DNA from: Pseudomonas sp. R84
GTDB taxonomy: Bacteria; Pseudomonadota; Gammaproteobacteria; Pseudomonadales; Pseudomonadaceae
NCBI RefSeq assembly: GCF_009834515.1
Contig: NZ_CP019426.1
Coordinates: forward strand, 4,019,501 to 4,083,500
Reading direction: 5' to 3'
DNA length: 64,000 nucleotides
A program made the position numbers and the translations under genes. The notes beneath the pieces were generated by a model. That model was not told the DNA's origin and did no database searches. It was given only the letters and a program-made list of their open reading frames with translations. Positions 9,291-19,709 of this stretch are shown here, in pieces. The first letter of the stretch is position 1. Every line of letters begins with the position of its first letter.

Positions 9291-9322
9291 GATCGCAGCC
9301 CTTGATGGGCTGCGATTTCTTT
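9291..9322. terminator. Bidirectional hairpin terminator
   Basis: Stem TCGCAGCCC / GGGCTGCGA with a five-base loop, followed by a T-rich tract on the plus strand and preceded by AAAAA, so it can serve both dctM and the convergent exporter gene. The stem resembles one arm of the family C REP sequences at 19474 and 23132. Confidence 0.85.
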
Positions 9323-9328
9323 TGAACC

Positions 9329-10129
9329 TCACGCCCGCAACAACATATACCCCGCCACCACGAGACACACACTGGCAAACCCCGCCTGCAACGCCCGCGC
9401 CGGCACCCGCGCACAGAGCTTGCGCCCGATGATCATGCCGACAATGCTGGCGACGATAAACGCCGCGCCCTGCCCGTCAATCCGCACACCGGCATGAAAC
9501 GAGCCGACCACCCCGATCGCCGAGATCAGACTGATCACCATCAACGACGTCGCGACAATCCCGCGCATCTGCACGTCGGTCAGTTGCTTGAACGCCGGCA
9601 CGATCAGAAAACCGCCACCCACACCGAGCAATCCGGAGACCACCCCGGTAATCGCGCCCAAAGCAGCCAGGGTTGCGGTGCACTTGGCGGTCCAGTCAAA
9701 CCGCCCGGTTTGTTCATTGAGCATGCAATTCTTCTGGCCCCAACTGGCATGCCCGTGATCGCTCGGCCCCTCCTGCTGACGCTCACGGCGCAACATGCGC
9801 CAGGCCACCATGACCATCAGCAGGCTGAACAGGACCATCAGGATTTTCTCCGACAACTGGTGCGCGAAGTAAATGCCCAACGGCGAAAACACTGCGCCCA
9901 ACGCCGCAATCAACAGCGCCGCGCGATAGCGCACCAGGCCATGACGCAAACCGTCGATGGCACCGACCGCCGCCGCACTGCCGACCGCAAACAACGCCAC
10001 CGGCGCTGCCTGCGTCATCGTCCAGCCAAGCCCGAGCACCAGCGCCGGCACCGCCAGAATGCCACCGCCGGCCCCGGTCAAACCGAGGACCAACCCCATC
10101 ACCACGCCAAACAGACTTGCCAGCAACAT
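9329..10129 (-). CDS. TauE/SafE-family sulfite exporter
   Basis: Eight-helix membrane permease of 266 residues. The N-terminal repeat GLVLGLTGAGGGILAVPALVLGLGW and the internal second repeat GVVSGLLGVGGGFLIVPAFK are the two signature repeats of the family. Members export sulfite or sulfoacetate. It lies 10 bp downstream of the sulfide:quinone oxidoreductase gene and in the same operon as a BigR-type regulator, so removal of sulfite made by the persulfide dioxygenase is the likely role. Confidence 0.88.
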   Translation of the reverse strand: MLLASLFGVVMGLVLGLTGAGGGILAVPALVLGLGWTMTQAAPVALFAVGSAAAVGAIDGLRHGLVRYRAALLIAALGAVFSPLGIYFAHQLSEKILMVLFSLLMVMVAWRMLRRERQQEGPSDHGHASWGQKNCMLNEQTGRFDWTAKCTATLAALGAITGVVSGLLGVGGGFLIVPAFKQLTDVQMRGIVATSLMVISLISAIGVVGSFHAGVRIDGQGAAFIVASIVGMIIGRKLCARVPARALQAGFASVCLVVAGYMLLRA

Positions 10130-10138
10130 AGGGTTTTC

Positions 10139-11383
10139 TCAGTCGACCTTGGACACACGTGTCAGCCACTCGCGGCCCTTGAGCATGCCGTTCCAGTAGA
10201 ACCACGGCAGCAGCGTCGCCTTGAGAAACCATGCCGAACGCCGCGCCACCGTCGGGTCCAGTGGAAAGGTCGGCAGCAACTTGCCGGCGTATCCGAACTC
10301 GGCAAGGATCACCTTGCCCTTCTCCACCGTTAGCGGGCAGGAACCATAGCCGTCGTACTTCAGCGGCAGCGGTTGTTGCTTGCGTAGGGCCAGCAGGTTT
10401 TCCGCCACCACCACGACTTGCTTGCGCACCGCTGCGGCGGTTTTCGCGTTACTGGTGCCACAGATATCACCGAGTCCGAACACCTCGGGAAAGCGCGGAT
10501 GTTGCAGGCTGTGCGGGTTGACCTCGCACCAGCCGGCGGCATCGGAGAGAGGACTTTGGGCGATGAAGTCCGGCGAGATCTGCGGCGGCACGACGTGGAG
10601 CAGATCGAAGGTTTTCGCCTCACGGGTGACGTTGCCTTCAGCGTCCTTGATCTCGAACCACGCGGTTTTCGCCGGGCCGTCGACCTTGACCAGATTCGAG
10701 TTGAACGCCAGCTGCGCGTTGTATTTTTCGATGTACTTCATCAACGGCGGGACGAACGTCGCCACACCGAACAGCGCGGCGCCGGCCAAGTTGAATTCGA
10801 CATTGATATTATTCAGCGCACCGTTTTTACGCCAGTGATCGCAGGACAGGTACAGCGCCTTTTGCGGCGCGCCGGCGCATTTGATCGGCATCGCCGGTTG
10901 AGTGAACAGCGCTTTGCCGCTGCGCAGTTTCTGCACCTGATCCCAGGTGTATTGCGCGTGCTGGTAGCTGTAGTTGGAGGTGACACCGTGCTGGCCAAGG
11001 CTTTCCTGCAAGCCTTCGATCTTCTCCCAGGCCAGACGCAGGCCGGGGCAGACAATCAGGTTTTGATAGCTGACCGAGCGTTGATCGTTGAGGGTGAGTT
11101 GGCGTTTGTCGGGGTCGATTGCGGTGACCGCCGCTTGCAGCCAGTTCGCTTGCTTTGGCATGACCTTGTTCATGGCCCGGGCCGTGTCTTTCACATCAAA
11201 GGCACCACCGCCGACCAGCGTCCACGCCGGTTGGTAGTAATGCTGGGCGCTGGGTTCGATCACGGTAACTTTCAGCGCCGGATCACGCTTGAGCAGGCTG
11301 GCGACAAAACCGATACCGGCCGTACCGCCGCCGATGACCACGATGTCCGCACTGATGGATGGGCCCCAGTGTTGATCGTTCAT
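10139..11383 (-). CDS. Sulfide:quinone oxidoreductase, type II
   Basis: Membrane-associated flavoprotein (414 residues) that oxidises H2S, passes electrons to quinone and gives the sulfur to a thiol acceptor as persulfide. FAD-binding ADIVVIGGGTAGIGFVASLL is N-terminal. The two redox cysteines of the type II enzymes are recognisable in MPIKCAGAPQKALYLSC and YGSCPLTVEKGKVILAEFGY. A C-terminal amphipathic tail (WFLKATLLPWFYWNGMLKGREWL) matches the quinone/membrane-binding helices. Start ATG 11383 has AAAGGA seven bases upstream; an upstream in-frame ATG at 11404 lacks one. Operon with the exporter downstream. Confidence 0.9.
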   Translation of the reverse strand: MNDQHWGPSISADIVVIGGGTAGIGFVASLLKRDPALKVTVIEPSAQHYYQPAWTLVGGGAFDVKDTARAMNKVMPKQANWLQAAVTAIDPDKRQLTLNDQRSVSYQNLIVCPGLRLAWEKIEGLQESLGQHGVTSNYSYQHAQYTWDQVQKLRSGKALFTQPAMPIKCAGAPQKALYLSCDHWRKNGALNNINVEFNLAGAALFGVATFVPPLMKYIEKYNAQLAFNSNLVKVDGPAKTAWFEIKDAEGNVTREAKTFDLLHVVPPQISPDFIAQSPLSDAAGWCEVNPHSLQHPRFPEVFGLGDICGTSNAKTAAAVRKQVVVVAENLLALRKQQPLPLKYDGYGSCPLTVEKGKVILAEFGYAGKLLPTFPLDPTVARRSAWFLKATLLPWFYWNGMLKGREWLTRVSKVD

Positions 11384-11433
11384 TGCTTGTTCCTTTTGCT
11401 GCACGCAAGGATTTCTCAGCCTTCACACAAATC

Positions 11434-11529
11434 CATTGTAGGAGTGAGCCTGCTCGCGATAGCGGTGTGTCAGTCAATAAGGATGTTGGCTGACCCACCG
11501 CTATCGCGAGCAGGCTCACTCCTACATGG
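11434..11529. repeat. REPIN, family A
   Basis: Inverted TGTAGGAGTGAGCCTGCTCG arms between the ArsR-type regulator and the oxidoreductase. Its placement inside the operon could tune the amount of downstream mRNA. Confidence 0.95.
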
Positions 11530-11549
11530 GATAGCGTGTTGGCTGGCAT

Positions 11550-11897
11550 TTATTGATGACCCAGACTTTTCAGCACGGCTCCGCAATACAACCCGGAGAG
11601 GGTTTTCATCACCTGGATGACCTCCGGACTGGCGAGGCCGTAGAAAATGTACTTGCCTTCACGACGGGTCGCGACCAGCCCTTCATCGCGCAGGATGCCC
11701 AATTGCTGGGACAGCGTCGGCTGGCGCACACCGGTCATTTTTTCCAGTTCGCCGACATTGCGTTCGCCTTGGGTCAGTTGACACAGGATCAGCAGGCGAT
11801 CCTCATTGGCCATGGCCTTGAGCAGCGCACAGGCCTTGGAGGCCGAGGCGCGCAGCTGGGCGACTTCACATTCGGTCAGACTGGATTGCATTTGCAC
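11550..11897 (-). CDS. ArsR-family persulfide-sensing repressor (BigR/SqrR-like)
   Basis: 115-residue winged-helix repressor. The recognition helix region is VRQPTLSQQLGILRDEGLVATRREGKYIFYGL. Two cysteines, C39 (LILCQLTQGERNVGEL) and C105 (LYCGAV), are 66 residues apart, the same spacing as the disulfide/tetrasulfide switch cysteines in BigR and SqrR. Their presence, with sulfide oxidoreductase, exporter and persulfide dioxygenase around it, supports sensing of reactive sulfur rather than metal. A third C10 and C23 are also present. An AT-rich inverted repeat lies between this gene and the divergent dioxygenase gene. Confidence 0.9.
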   Translation of the reverse strand: MQMQSSLTECEVAQLRASASKACALLKAMANEDRLLILCQLTQGERNVGELEKMTGVRQPTLSQQLGILRDEGLVATRREGKYIFYGLASPEVIQVMKTLSGLYCGAVLKSLGHQ

Positions 11898-11924
11898 GAT
11901 GCCTTCAAGGTCACTTAAGCTGCG

Positions 11925-11950
11925 AACATTATGTTTTTAGATAAAGTGTT
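11925..11950. promoter_or_regulatory. Candidate BigR-type operator
   Basis: Imperfect AT-rich inverted repeat AACATTAT...ATAAAGTGTT in the divergent promoter region of the repressor and the dioxygenase. Position and base composition match ArsR-family operators; the protein-DNA pairing is inferred. Confidence 0.5.
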
Positions 11951-11982
11951 GCAACCCATTTCCCTTGTTCAGGTTGGTGTCC

Positions 11983-12846
11983 ATGCCCGCGCAGATTGAA
12001 GCTTTCCTCGACCCCGCCTCTTCGACCTACAGCTATGTGGTCTATGAAGTGGATGGCGGGCAGTGTGCGATCGTTGATCCGGTGCTCGATTACGACGGCG
12101 CTGCCGGACGCACCTGCACCGCCCAGGCCGACAAAATCATCGCCTTCGTTCGCGCCCACAATTTGCAGGTGCAGTGGCTGCTGGAAACCCATGCCCACGC
12201 CGATCACCTGTCCGCCGCGCCTTACCTGCGCCGGGAACTGGGTGGCAAAATCGCCATCGGTGAATCGATCAGCAAAGTGCAGAACGTGTTCAAGGCACTG
12301 TTCAATCTGGAGCCGGAGTTTTGCGTCGACGGCTCACAGTTCGATCATCTGCTTGCGCCGAACGAGTCATTTCGCATCGGCAACCTCAAGGCCACGGCCC
12401 TGCACGTCCCCGGCCACACCCCGGCGGACGTGGCTTATCTGATCGATGGCGAGCAGATTCTGGTCGGCGACACATTGTTCATGCCCGATGTCGGCACGGC
12501 GCGCTGCGACTTTCCCGGCGGCAACGCCCATCAGTTGTTCAATTCGATCCAAAAGCTGCTGGCCTTCCCGGCCAGTGTGAAACTCTACGTTTGCCACGAT
12601 TATCCGCCCGAAGGTCGCGCCTCACAGTGCCAGACCACGGTCGGCGAACAACGCAAACACAATATTCATGTGCATGACGGGATTGATCAGGCAGCGTTCG
12701 TCGACATGCGCACCAAGCGCGATGCCGGGCTGGGCATGCCGACGCTGTTGCTGCCGGCGATTCAGGTAAATGTGCGAGCGGGGAATCTGCCAGCGGCGGA
12801 GGACAACGGTGTGGTTTACCTGAAGATTCCGCTCAATTCGCTATAG
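11983..12846 (+). CDS. Persulfide dioxygenase, MBL fold (Blh/ETHE1-like)
   Basis: Non-heme iron metallo-beta-lactamase-fold enzyme (287 residues) that oxidises glutathione persulfide to sulfite. The metal motif ETHAHADHLSAAPYLRR, further ligands in HVPGHTPADVAYLI and GDTLFMPDVGTARCDFPGG, and the late KLYVCHDYPPEGR are as in the BigR-linked and ETHE1 proteins. ATG 11983 follows AGGT eight bases upstream. Divergent from the repressor, completing an oxidise-dioxygenate-export chain with the minus-strand operon. Confidence 0.92.
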   Translation: MPAQIEAFLDPASSTYSYVVYEVDGGQCAIVDPVLDYDGAAGRTCTAQADKIIAFVRAHNLQVQWLLETHAHADHLSAAPYLRRELGGKIAIGESISKVQNVFKALFNLEPEFCVDGSQFDHLLAPNESFRIGNLKATALHVPGHTPADVAYLIDGEQILVGDTLFMPDVGTARCDFPGGNAHQLFNSIQKLLAFPASVKLYVCHDYPPEGRASQCQTTVGEQRKHNIHVHDGIDQAAFVDMRTKRDAGLGMPTLLLPAIQVNVRAGNLPAAEDNGVVYLKIPLNSL

Positions 12847-12934
12847 GAAAAAACCGCTAGGGCCGTTGCCGGATTATTTTTCCTACGAACGCTGTCGAGG
12901 GTGATGAACTGGTGAAAATCCCGTAAGCGAGCAG

Positions 12935-12962
12935 ACTCCATTGGGCAAACATTCAATGGAGT
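12935..12962 (+). promoter_or_regulatory. Hairpin covering the tyrosinase ribosome binding site
   Basis: ACTCCATTG (12935-12943) pairs perfectly with CAATGGAGT (12954-12962). The GGAG at 12958-12961, ten bases before the tyrosinase ATG, sits inside the stem, so translation may depend on opening it. Confidence 0.55.
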
Positions 12963-12971
12963 TTTCGCAAT

Positions 12972-13871
12972 ATGGATATTCGTCGTAATCACCGTGACAT
13001 GACCGTGGCACAGAAAAACGCGTTCATCAGGGCCATCCTGATCCTGAAAAATCAAACCCCCAGTATCCTGCGACCTGGTCAGCAGTATCGCTACGATGAC
13101 TTTGTACAGATTCACAAGAACTCCATGGGACAGGGCAATCCGATTTTCCCCAACCCCCATCGCAATCCGCTGTTTTTCCCCTGGCACCGCATCCTGATTC
13201 GCCAATTCGAGCGGGAACTGCAAGCCGCAGCCAACGACCCCGGCATTACCCTACCGTACTGGAACTGGAGCATGAGCGGCGCGGACAACCCATTCGTCGA
13301 TGATTTCATGGGCAGGGATGGCGATGCGCGGTTTGAACAGCGCGTAACCATCGGGCCATTTGCTTTCGAGGGGCAGGTCTTTGGCATCAAGGTCTGGGAT
13401 GGTGACGAAGGGATTGCGGCGCTGAGGCGCAATTTCGGCGCAGCGGGTTCGCCACTGCCCACCGTGCAGGAAATCGAGTCAGTCATGAACCGCACACCCT
13501 ACTGGTCCGAACCCGAAGGTTGGGAAAACCAGATGGAGCGGATGCACAACAACGTGCATTCGTGGGTCGGCGGCAACATGGGCACGGCCGCGTCACCAAA
13601 CGACCCGATATTCTTCCTCCACCACTGTCATCTCGATTATCTGTGGGAAAGGTGGAAGCGCCAGCACCCTGCCGAAGAAGTCATATCATTTGCCGAAAAC
13701 GCACCCAACGGCATGCTCGAGGCCACAATGATCTTTCATCCGGACATCGAACCTGCCCCTTGGCAACAGACCTGGAAGATTAGCCAGGCCCTCGACACTG
13801 CGGCACTTGATTATCGGTATGACTTCAGTAGTGCTGGCACCGCGATCACGCCCCCAGAATCAAACCATTGA
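12972..13871 (+). CDS. Tyrosinase (type 3 dicopper oxidase)
   Basis: 299-residue enzyme expected to hydroxylate monophenols and oxidise o-diphenols to quinones with O2. All six copper histidines are visible: CuA H48, H63 and H72 ([25 protein letters not shown]) and CuB H192, H196 and H218 ([30 protein letters not shown]). CuB spacings equal those of Streptomyces tyrosinase. No signal peptide and no caddie-type partner gene nearby. It is flanked by unrelated sulfide and bkd loci and converges on bkdR, overlapping its end by 26 bp. Product (melanin-like or a specific metabolite) unknown. Confidence 0.92.
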   Translation: MDIRRNHRDMTVAQKNAFIRAILILKNQTPSILRPGQQYRYDDFVQIHKNSMGQGNPIFPNPHRNPLFFPWHRILIRQFERELQAAANDPGITLPYWNWSMSGADNPFVDDFMGRDGDARFEQRVTIGPFAFEGQVFGIKVWDGDEGIAALRRNFGAAGSPLPTVQEIESVMNRTPYWSEPEGWENQMERMHNNVHSWVGGNMGTAASPNDPIFFLHHCHLDYLWERWKRQHPAEEVISFAENAPNGMLEATMIFHPDIEPAPWQQTWKISQALDTAALDYRYDFSSAGTAITPPESNH

Positions 13872-14334
13872 TCGGCAACGGCAGCGCGGTCTTGTAGCGC
13901 ACCTGCTTGAGCGCGAAGCTTGACCGAATGTTCGCCACACCCGGAACTTTGGTCAGGAAGTCCATCATGAAGCGTTCGAGCGACTGAATGGTCGGCACCA
14001 GGACCCGGATAAGGTAATCCGGGTCTCCGGCCATCAGGTAGCACTCCATCACCTCCGGGCGATCGGAGATGGCTTCCTCGAAATGCTGCAGCGCTTCCTC
14101 GACCTGTTTCTCCAGGCTGACGTGAATGAACACGTTCACGTGCAATCCCAGCAGATCAGCATCCAGCAGCGTGACCTGCTCGCGGATCAGGCCCAATTCT
14201 TCCATTGCCTTGACCCGATTGAAGCACGGCGTCGGCGACAGGTTTACCGAGCGCGCGAGGTCGGCGTTGGTGATGCGCGCGTTCTCCTGAAGGCTGTTGA
14301 GAATGCCGATGTCGGTACGGTCCAGTTTGCGCAT
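13846..14334 (-). CDS. bkdR: Lrp/AsnC-family activator of the bkd operon
   Basis: 162-residue Lrp-type regulator. The HTH is at residues 3-55 ([47 protein letters not shown]) and the RAM ligand domain follows. It is transcribed divergently from bkdA1, the arrangement in P. putida where BkdR activates the operon in response to branched-chain L-amino acids. The 185-bp gap between start codons is AT-rich near bkdR and contains an inverted repeat TTCTTC-N4-GAAGAA around 14455-14470. Confidence 0.92.
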   Translation of the reverse strand: MRKLDRTDIGILNSLQENARITNADLARSVNLSPTPCFNRVKAMEELGLIREQVTLLDADLLGLHVNVFIHVSLEKQVEEALQHFEEAISDRPEVMECYLMAGDPDYLIRVLVPTIQSLERFMMDFLTKVPGVANIRSSFALKQVRYKTALPLPINGLILGA

Positions 14335-14474
14335 GAGACAAAACCACCTGTTTTTTTTGTTTATGCAGAATTTCTATCTGCAAATGATCTCCAGCGCAAT
14401 GAAACAGAGATAAATATTCTTCTTGCCCGGGCCTATGATTGTTGTAGGACAAGATTTCTTCTACCGAAGAATGA

Positions 14475-15755
<1,281 letters not shown>

Positions 15756-15756
15756 C

Positions 15757-16815
15757 ATGAACGATCACAACAACAATATCCAGTTGGAAACCGCCATGAC
15801 CACGACCACCATGACCATGATCCAGGCCCTGCGCTCGGCCATGGATGTGATGCTTGAGCGTGATGACAACGTCGTCGTGTTCGGTCAGGACGTTGGCTAC
15901 TTCGGCGGCGTGTTCCGTTGCACCGAAGGACTGCAGACCAAGTACGGCACCTCGCGGGTATTCGACGCACCTATCTCGGAAAGCGGCATCGTCGGCGTGG
16001 CCGTCGGCATGGGCGCTTACGGTTTGCGTCCGGTCGCCGAGATTCAGTTCGCCGACTACGTCTACCCCGCCTCCGACCAGATTATTTCGGAAGCTGCGCG
16101 CCTGCGTTATCGCTCGGCCGGCGAGTTCACCGCTCCAATGACCCTGCGCATGCCTTGCGGCGGCGGTATCTACGGTGGCCAGACCCACAGCCAGAGCATC
16201 GAGGCAATGTTCACCCAGGTGTGCGGCTTGCGCACCGTGATGCCGTCCAACCCGTATGACGCCAAAGGCTTGCTGATCGCCTCCATCGAAAACGATGACC
16301 CAGTGATCTTTCTTGAGCCGAAACGCCTGTACAACGGCCCGTTCGACGGCCACCACGACCGCCCGGTAACGCCGTGGTCGAAACACCCGCAAGCCCAGGT
16401 CCCGGACGGTTACTACACCGTGCCGCTGGACGTTGCTGCGATCACGCGTCCGGGCAAGGACGTGACCGTGCTGACTTACGGCACCACCGTTTATGTCTCG
16501 CAAGTCGCGGCCGAAGAGTCCGGCGTTGACGCCGAAGTCATCGACCTGCGCAGCCTGTGGCCGCTGGACCTGGAAACCATCGTCAAGTCGGTGAAGAAAA
16601 CCGGCCGCTGCGTGGTTGTTCACGAAGCCACCCGCACCTGCGGTTTCGGCGCCGAACTGGTGTCGCTGGTGCAAGAGCATTGCTTCCATCACCTGGAAGC
16701 GCCGATCGAACGCGTCACCGGTTGGGACACCCCCTACCCGCACGCGCAGGAGTGGGCGTATTTCCCAGGGCCGTCCCGAGTGGGTGCGGCGTTGAAACGG
16801 GTCATGGAGGTCTGA
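15757..16815 (+). CDS. bkdA2: Branched-chain 2-oxo acid dehydrogenase E1 beta
   Basis: 352-residue transketolase-type E1 beta subunit with MTMIQALRSAMDVMLERDDNVVVFGQDVG, FDAPISESGIVGVAVGMGAYGLRP and the C-terminal YPHAQEWAYFPG. The start at 15757 is two bases after the bkdA1 stop and has GGGG upstream; an alternative ATG at 15796 (MTTTTMTM) would give the 339-residue length of the P. putida protein. Confidence 0.96.
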   Translation: MNDHNNNIQLETAMTTTTMTMIQALRSAMDVMLERDDNVVVFGQDVGYFGGVFRCTEGLQTKYGTSRVFDAPISESGIVGVAVGMGAYGLRPVAEIQFADYVYPASDQIISEAARLRYRSAGEFTAPMTLRMPCGGGIYGGQTHSQSIEAMFTQVCGLRTVMPSNPYDAKGLLIASIENDDPVIFLEPKRLYNGPFDGHHDRPVTPWSKHPQAQVPDGYYTVPLDVAAITRPGKDVTVLTYGTTVYVSQVAAEESGVDAEVIDLRSLWPLDLETIVKSVKKTGRCVVVHEATRTCGFGAELVSLVQEHCFHHLEAPIERVTGWDTPYPHAQEWAYFPGPSRVGAALKRVMEV

Positions 16816-18087
16816 ATGGGCACGCACGTTATCAAGATGCCGGACATCGGCGAAGGCATCGCAGAAGTAGAACTGTCGCAGTGGCACGTCAAGGTTGGCG
16901 ATCTGGTGGTTGAAGATCAGGTGCTGGCGGATGTGATGACCGACAAGGCGATGGTCGATATTCCCTCGCCCGTGCATGGCAAGGTGATTGCGCTTGGTGG
17001 TCAGCCGGGTGAAGTGATGGCGGTTGGCAGCGTGCTGATCAGCATTGAGGTTGAAGGTGCCGGTAACTTGAAAGAGTCCGCCGCACCTGCGCCTGTTAAA
17101 GAAGCACCGGTTGCGCCGAAAGTTGAAACCGTTGTTGAGAGCAAACCTGCTCCAGCCGCACCGCGTCCGGCTGCGGTTTGCCAAGGCCCGATGGTTGCCC
17201 GCGAAGCGGATGAGCGTCCGCTGGCCTCGCCGGCCGTACGCAAACATGCATTGGATTTGGGCATTCAATTGCGTCTGGTGCGCGGTTCCGGCCCGGCCGG
17301 TCGTGTGTTGCACGAAGACCTTGAGGCTTATCTCGCGCAAGGTCAGTCGAATGCCGCGGCGCCGGTTGCCGCCGCTTACGCCCAGCGCAACGACGAAGAA
17401 CAGATTCAAGTCATTGGCATGCGCCGAAAGATCGCCCAGCGTATGCAGGACGCCACGCAGCGTGCCGCACACTTCAGCTATGTCGAAGAAATCGACGTCA
17501 CTGCCATCGAAGAACTGCGCGCGCATTTGAATGAAAAACACGGCGCCAGCCGTGGCAAGTTGACCTTGCTGCCGTTCCTCGTCCGTGCGCTGGTCGTCGC
17601 CCTGCGCGACTTCCCGCAAATGAACGCCCGTTACGACGATGAAGCGCAGGTCATCACCCGCCTCGGTGCGGTGCATGTCGGCGTCGCCACGCAAAGCGAC
17701 GTCGGCCTGATGGTGCCGGTGGTGCGTCACGCCGAGGCGCGCAGCCTGTGGGACAGCGCCACGGAAATCTCGCGTTTGGCCAACGCCGCGCGTAACGGCA
17801 AGGCCAGCCGCGATGAATTGTCCGGCTCGACCATCACCCTGACCAGCCTCGGTGCGCTGGGCGGCATCGTCAGCACGCCAGTGTTGAACCTGCCGGAAGT
17901 GGCGATCGTCGGTGTGAACAAAATCGTCGAACGGCCAATGGTCGTCAAAGGCCAGGTGGTGATCCGCAAGATGATGAACCTCTCCAGTTCCTTCGATCAC
18001 CGCGTGGTCGACGGCATGGACGCGGCGCTCTTCATCCAGGCCATTCGTGGCTTGATCGAACAACCTGCCACTTTGTTTGTGGAGTAA
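16816..18087 (+). CDS. bkdB: Branched-chain 2-oxo acid dehydrogenase E2 (lipoamide acyltransferase)
   Basis: 423-residue core of the complex. One lipoyl domain with the lipoylated lysine in [12 protein letters not shown] (near residue 43), an Ala/Pro/Val-rich linker, the peripheral subunit-binding domain ([20 protein letters not shown]) and the catalytic acyltransferase domain ending [17 protein letters not shown]. Starts directly after the bkdA2 stop. Confidence 0.97.
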   Translation: MGTHVIKMPDIGEGIAEVELSQWHVKVGDLVVEDQVLADVMTDKAMVDIPSPVHGKVIALGGQPGEVMAVGSVLISIEVEGAGNLKESAAPAPVKEAPVAPKVETVVESKPAPAAPRPAAVCQGPMVAREADERPLASPAVRKHALDLGIQLRLVRGSGPAGRVLHEDLEAYLAQGQSNAAAPVAAAYAQRNDEEQIQVIGMRRKIAQRMQDATQRAAHFSYVEEIDVTAIEELRAHLNEKHGASRGKLTLLPFLVRALVVALRDFPQMNARYDDEAQVITRLGAVHVGVATQSDVGLMVPVVRHAEARSLWDSATEISRLANAARNGKASRDELSGSTITLTSLGALGGIVSTPVLNLPEVAIVGVNKIVERPMVVKGQVVIRKMMNLSSSFDHRVVDGMDAALFIQAIRGLIEQPATLFVE

Positions 18088-18094
18088 GGCGCGC

Positions 18095-19468
18095 ATGCAA
18101 TCTCTGAACACTACGCTGTTGATCATCGGCGGCGGCCCCGGCGGTTATGTCACGGCGATCCGCGCCGGGCAACTGGGCATTTCGACGATTCTGGTCGAAG
18201 GCCAATCGCTCGGCGGCACCTGCCTGAACATTGGCTGCATCCCGTCGAAAGCGCTGATCCATGTGGCTGAGCAGTTTCACCAGACCCGGCATCACAGCCA
18301 GCATTCGGCGTTGGGCATCAGCGTTTCCGCGCCGAGCCTCGACATCAGCAAAAGCGTCGAGTGGAAGGACGGCATCGTTGATCGCCTGACCACCGGCGTC
18401 GCTGCTTTGCTGAAAAAGAACAAGGTTCAGGTCATCAATGGCTGGGCCAAAGTCATCGACGGCAAAACCGTTGACGTTGGCGACACGCGCATCCAGTGCG
18501 AGCACTTGGTGCTGGCCACCGGTTCGACCAGCGTCAATCTGCCGATCCTGCCGATTGGCGGGCCGATCATCTCTTCCACCGAAGCACTGGCGCCGAAATC
18601 CGTGCCGAAACGTCTGGTGGTGGTTGGCGGTGGGTACATTGGTCTGGAACTGGGCATTGCTTATCGCAAGCTTGGCGCTGAAGTCAGTGTGGTCGAGGCG
18701 CAGGATCGCATCCTGCCGGCCTACGACGCTGAACTGACGCAACCGGTGCATGACGCGCTGAAGCAACTGGGCGTGAAGCTGTACCTCAACCACAGCGTGC
18801 TGGGATTCGACGGTACTTTGCAGGTGCGCGATCCAGAAGGCGAAACCCTGAATCTGGAAACCGATCAGGTGCTGGTAGCCGTTGGTCGCAAACCGAATAC
18901 CCAGGGCTGGAACCTCGAAGCGCTGAATCTGGACATGAATGGCTCGGCGATCAAGATCGACAGCCGCTGCCAGACCAGCATGCGCAACGTTTACGCGATT
19001 GGCGATTTGAGCGGCGAACCGATGCTGGCCCACCGCGCCATGGCTCAAGGCGAAATGGTTGCCGAGTTGATCAGCGGCAAGACCCGCGAGTTCAACCCGA
19101 CAGCGATTGCTGCTGTGTGCTTCACCGACCCGGAACTGGTGGTGGTCGGCAAACCCCCGGACGAGGCCAAGGCTGCAGGTCTGGACTGCATTGTTTCCAG
19201 TTTCCCGTTCGCCGCCAATGGCCGGGCGATGACGCTGGAGTCGAAAAGCGGCTTCGTGCGTGTGGTCGCTCGTCGCGATAACCATGTGATTGTTGGCTGG
19301 CAGGCTGTGGGCGTCGGGGTTTCCGAATTGTCGACGGCGTTTGCGCAAAGCCTGGAAATGGGCGCGCGGCTGGAAGACATCGGCGGCACCATTCATGCGC
19401 ATCCGACCCTGGGTGAAGCGGTGCAGGAAGCGGCGTTGCGTGCTTTGGGGCATGCGTTGCACCTTTGA
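18095..19468 (+). CDS. lpdV: Lipoamide dehydrogenase E3 of the Bkd complex (LPD-Val)
   Basis: 457-residue FAD/NAD flavoprotein that reoxidises the E2 lipoyl group. FAD-binding [21 protein letters not shown], redox disulfide [20 protein letters not shown]-binding [13 protein letters not shown], and the C-terminal His-Glu pair region [22 protein letters not shown] 18095 has AAGG eight bases upstream. Being the fourth bkd gene it is the valine-inducible isozyme, not the housekeeping Lpd. Confidence 0.96.
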   Translation: MQSLNTTLLIIGGGPGGYVTAIRAGQLGISTILVEGQSLGGTCLNIGCIPSKALIHVAEQFHQTRHHSQHSALGISVSAPSLDISKSVEWKDGIVDRLTTGVAALLKKNKVQVINGWAKVIDGKTVDVGDTRIQCEHLVLATGSTSVNLPILPIGGPIISSTEALAPKSVPKRLVVVGGGYIGLELGIAYRKLGAEVSVVEAQDRILPAYDAELTQPVHDALKQLGVKLYLNHSVLGFDGTLQVRDPEGETLNLETDQVLVAVGRKPNTQGWNLEALNLDMNGSAIKIDSRCQTSMRNVYAIGDLSGEPMLAHRAMAQGEMVAELISGKTREFNPTAIAAVCFTDPELVVVGKPPDEAKAAGLDCIVSSFPFAANGRAMTLESKSGFVRVVARRDNHVIVGWQAVGVGVSELSTAFAQSLEMGARLEDIGGTIHAHPTLGEAVQEAALRALGHALHL

Positions 19469-19473
19469 AGATC

Positions 19474-19549
19474 AAAAGATCGCAGCCTTCGGCAGCTCCT
19501 ACAGAGGTTCGCCGATTCCGTAGGAGCTGCCGCAGGCTGCGATCTTTTC
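19474..19549. repeat. Long inverted repeat, REP family C
   Basis: AAAAGATCGCAGCC-TTCGGCAGCTCCTAC and its complement form a hairpin of more than 25 bp directly after lpdV, likely doubling as the operon's 3' structure. The same family occurs at 23132-23239. Confidence 0.9.
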
Positions 19550-19709
19550 AGCGATGAAAGACGATTTTTCATAAGCAGGCTAATAAATCTGCTTATCCCC
19601 CCATCGTCCGGGCTGCGAAACCGCTCAAGAATGAAGTATTGTTGTGCCCATCCAAAAAACGTCAGAAGCCTTGAACCGTTTCGACGGTTGTTCAGTGATA
19701 GAGGGTGTC

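Noticed and set aside
18500..18681. Small frames inside lpdV
   Set aside because: Out-of-frame shadows without ribosome sites.
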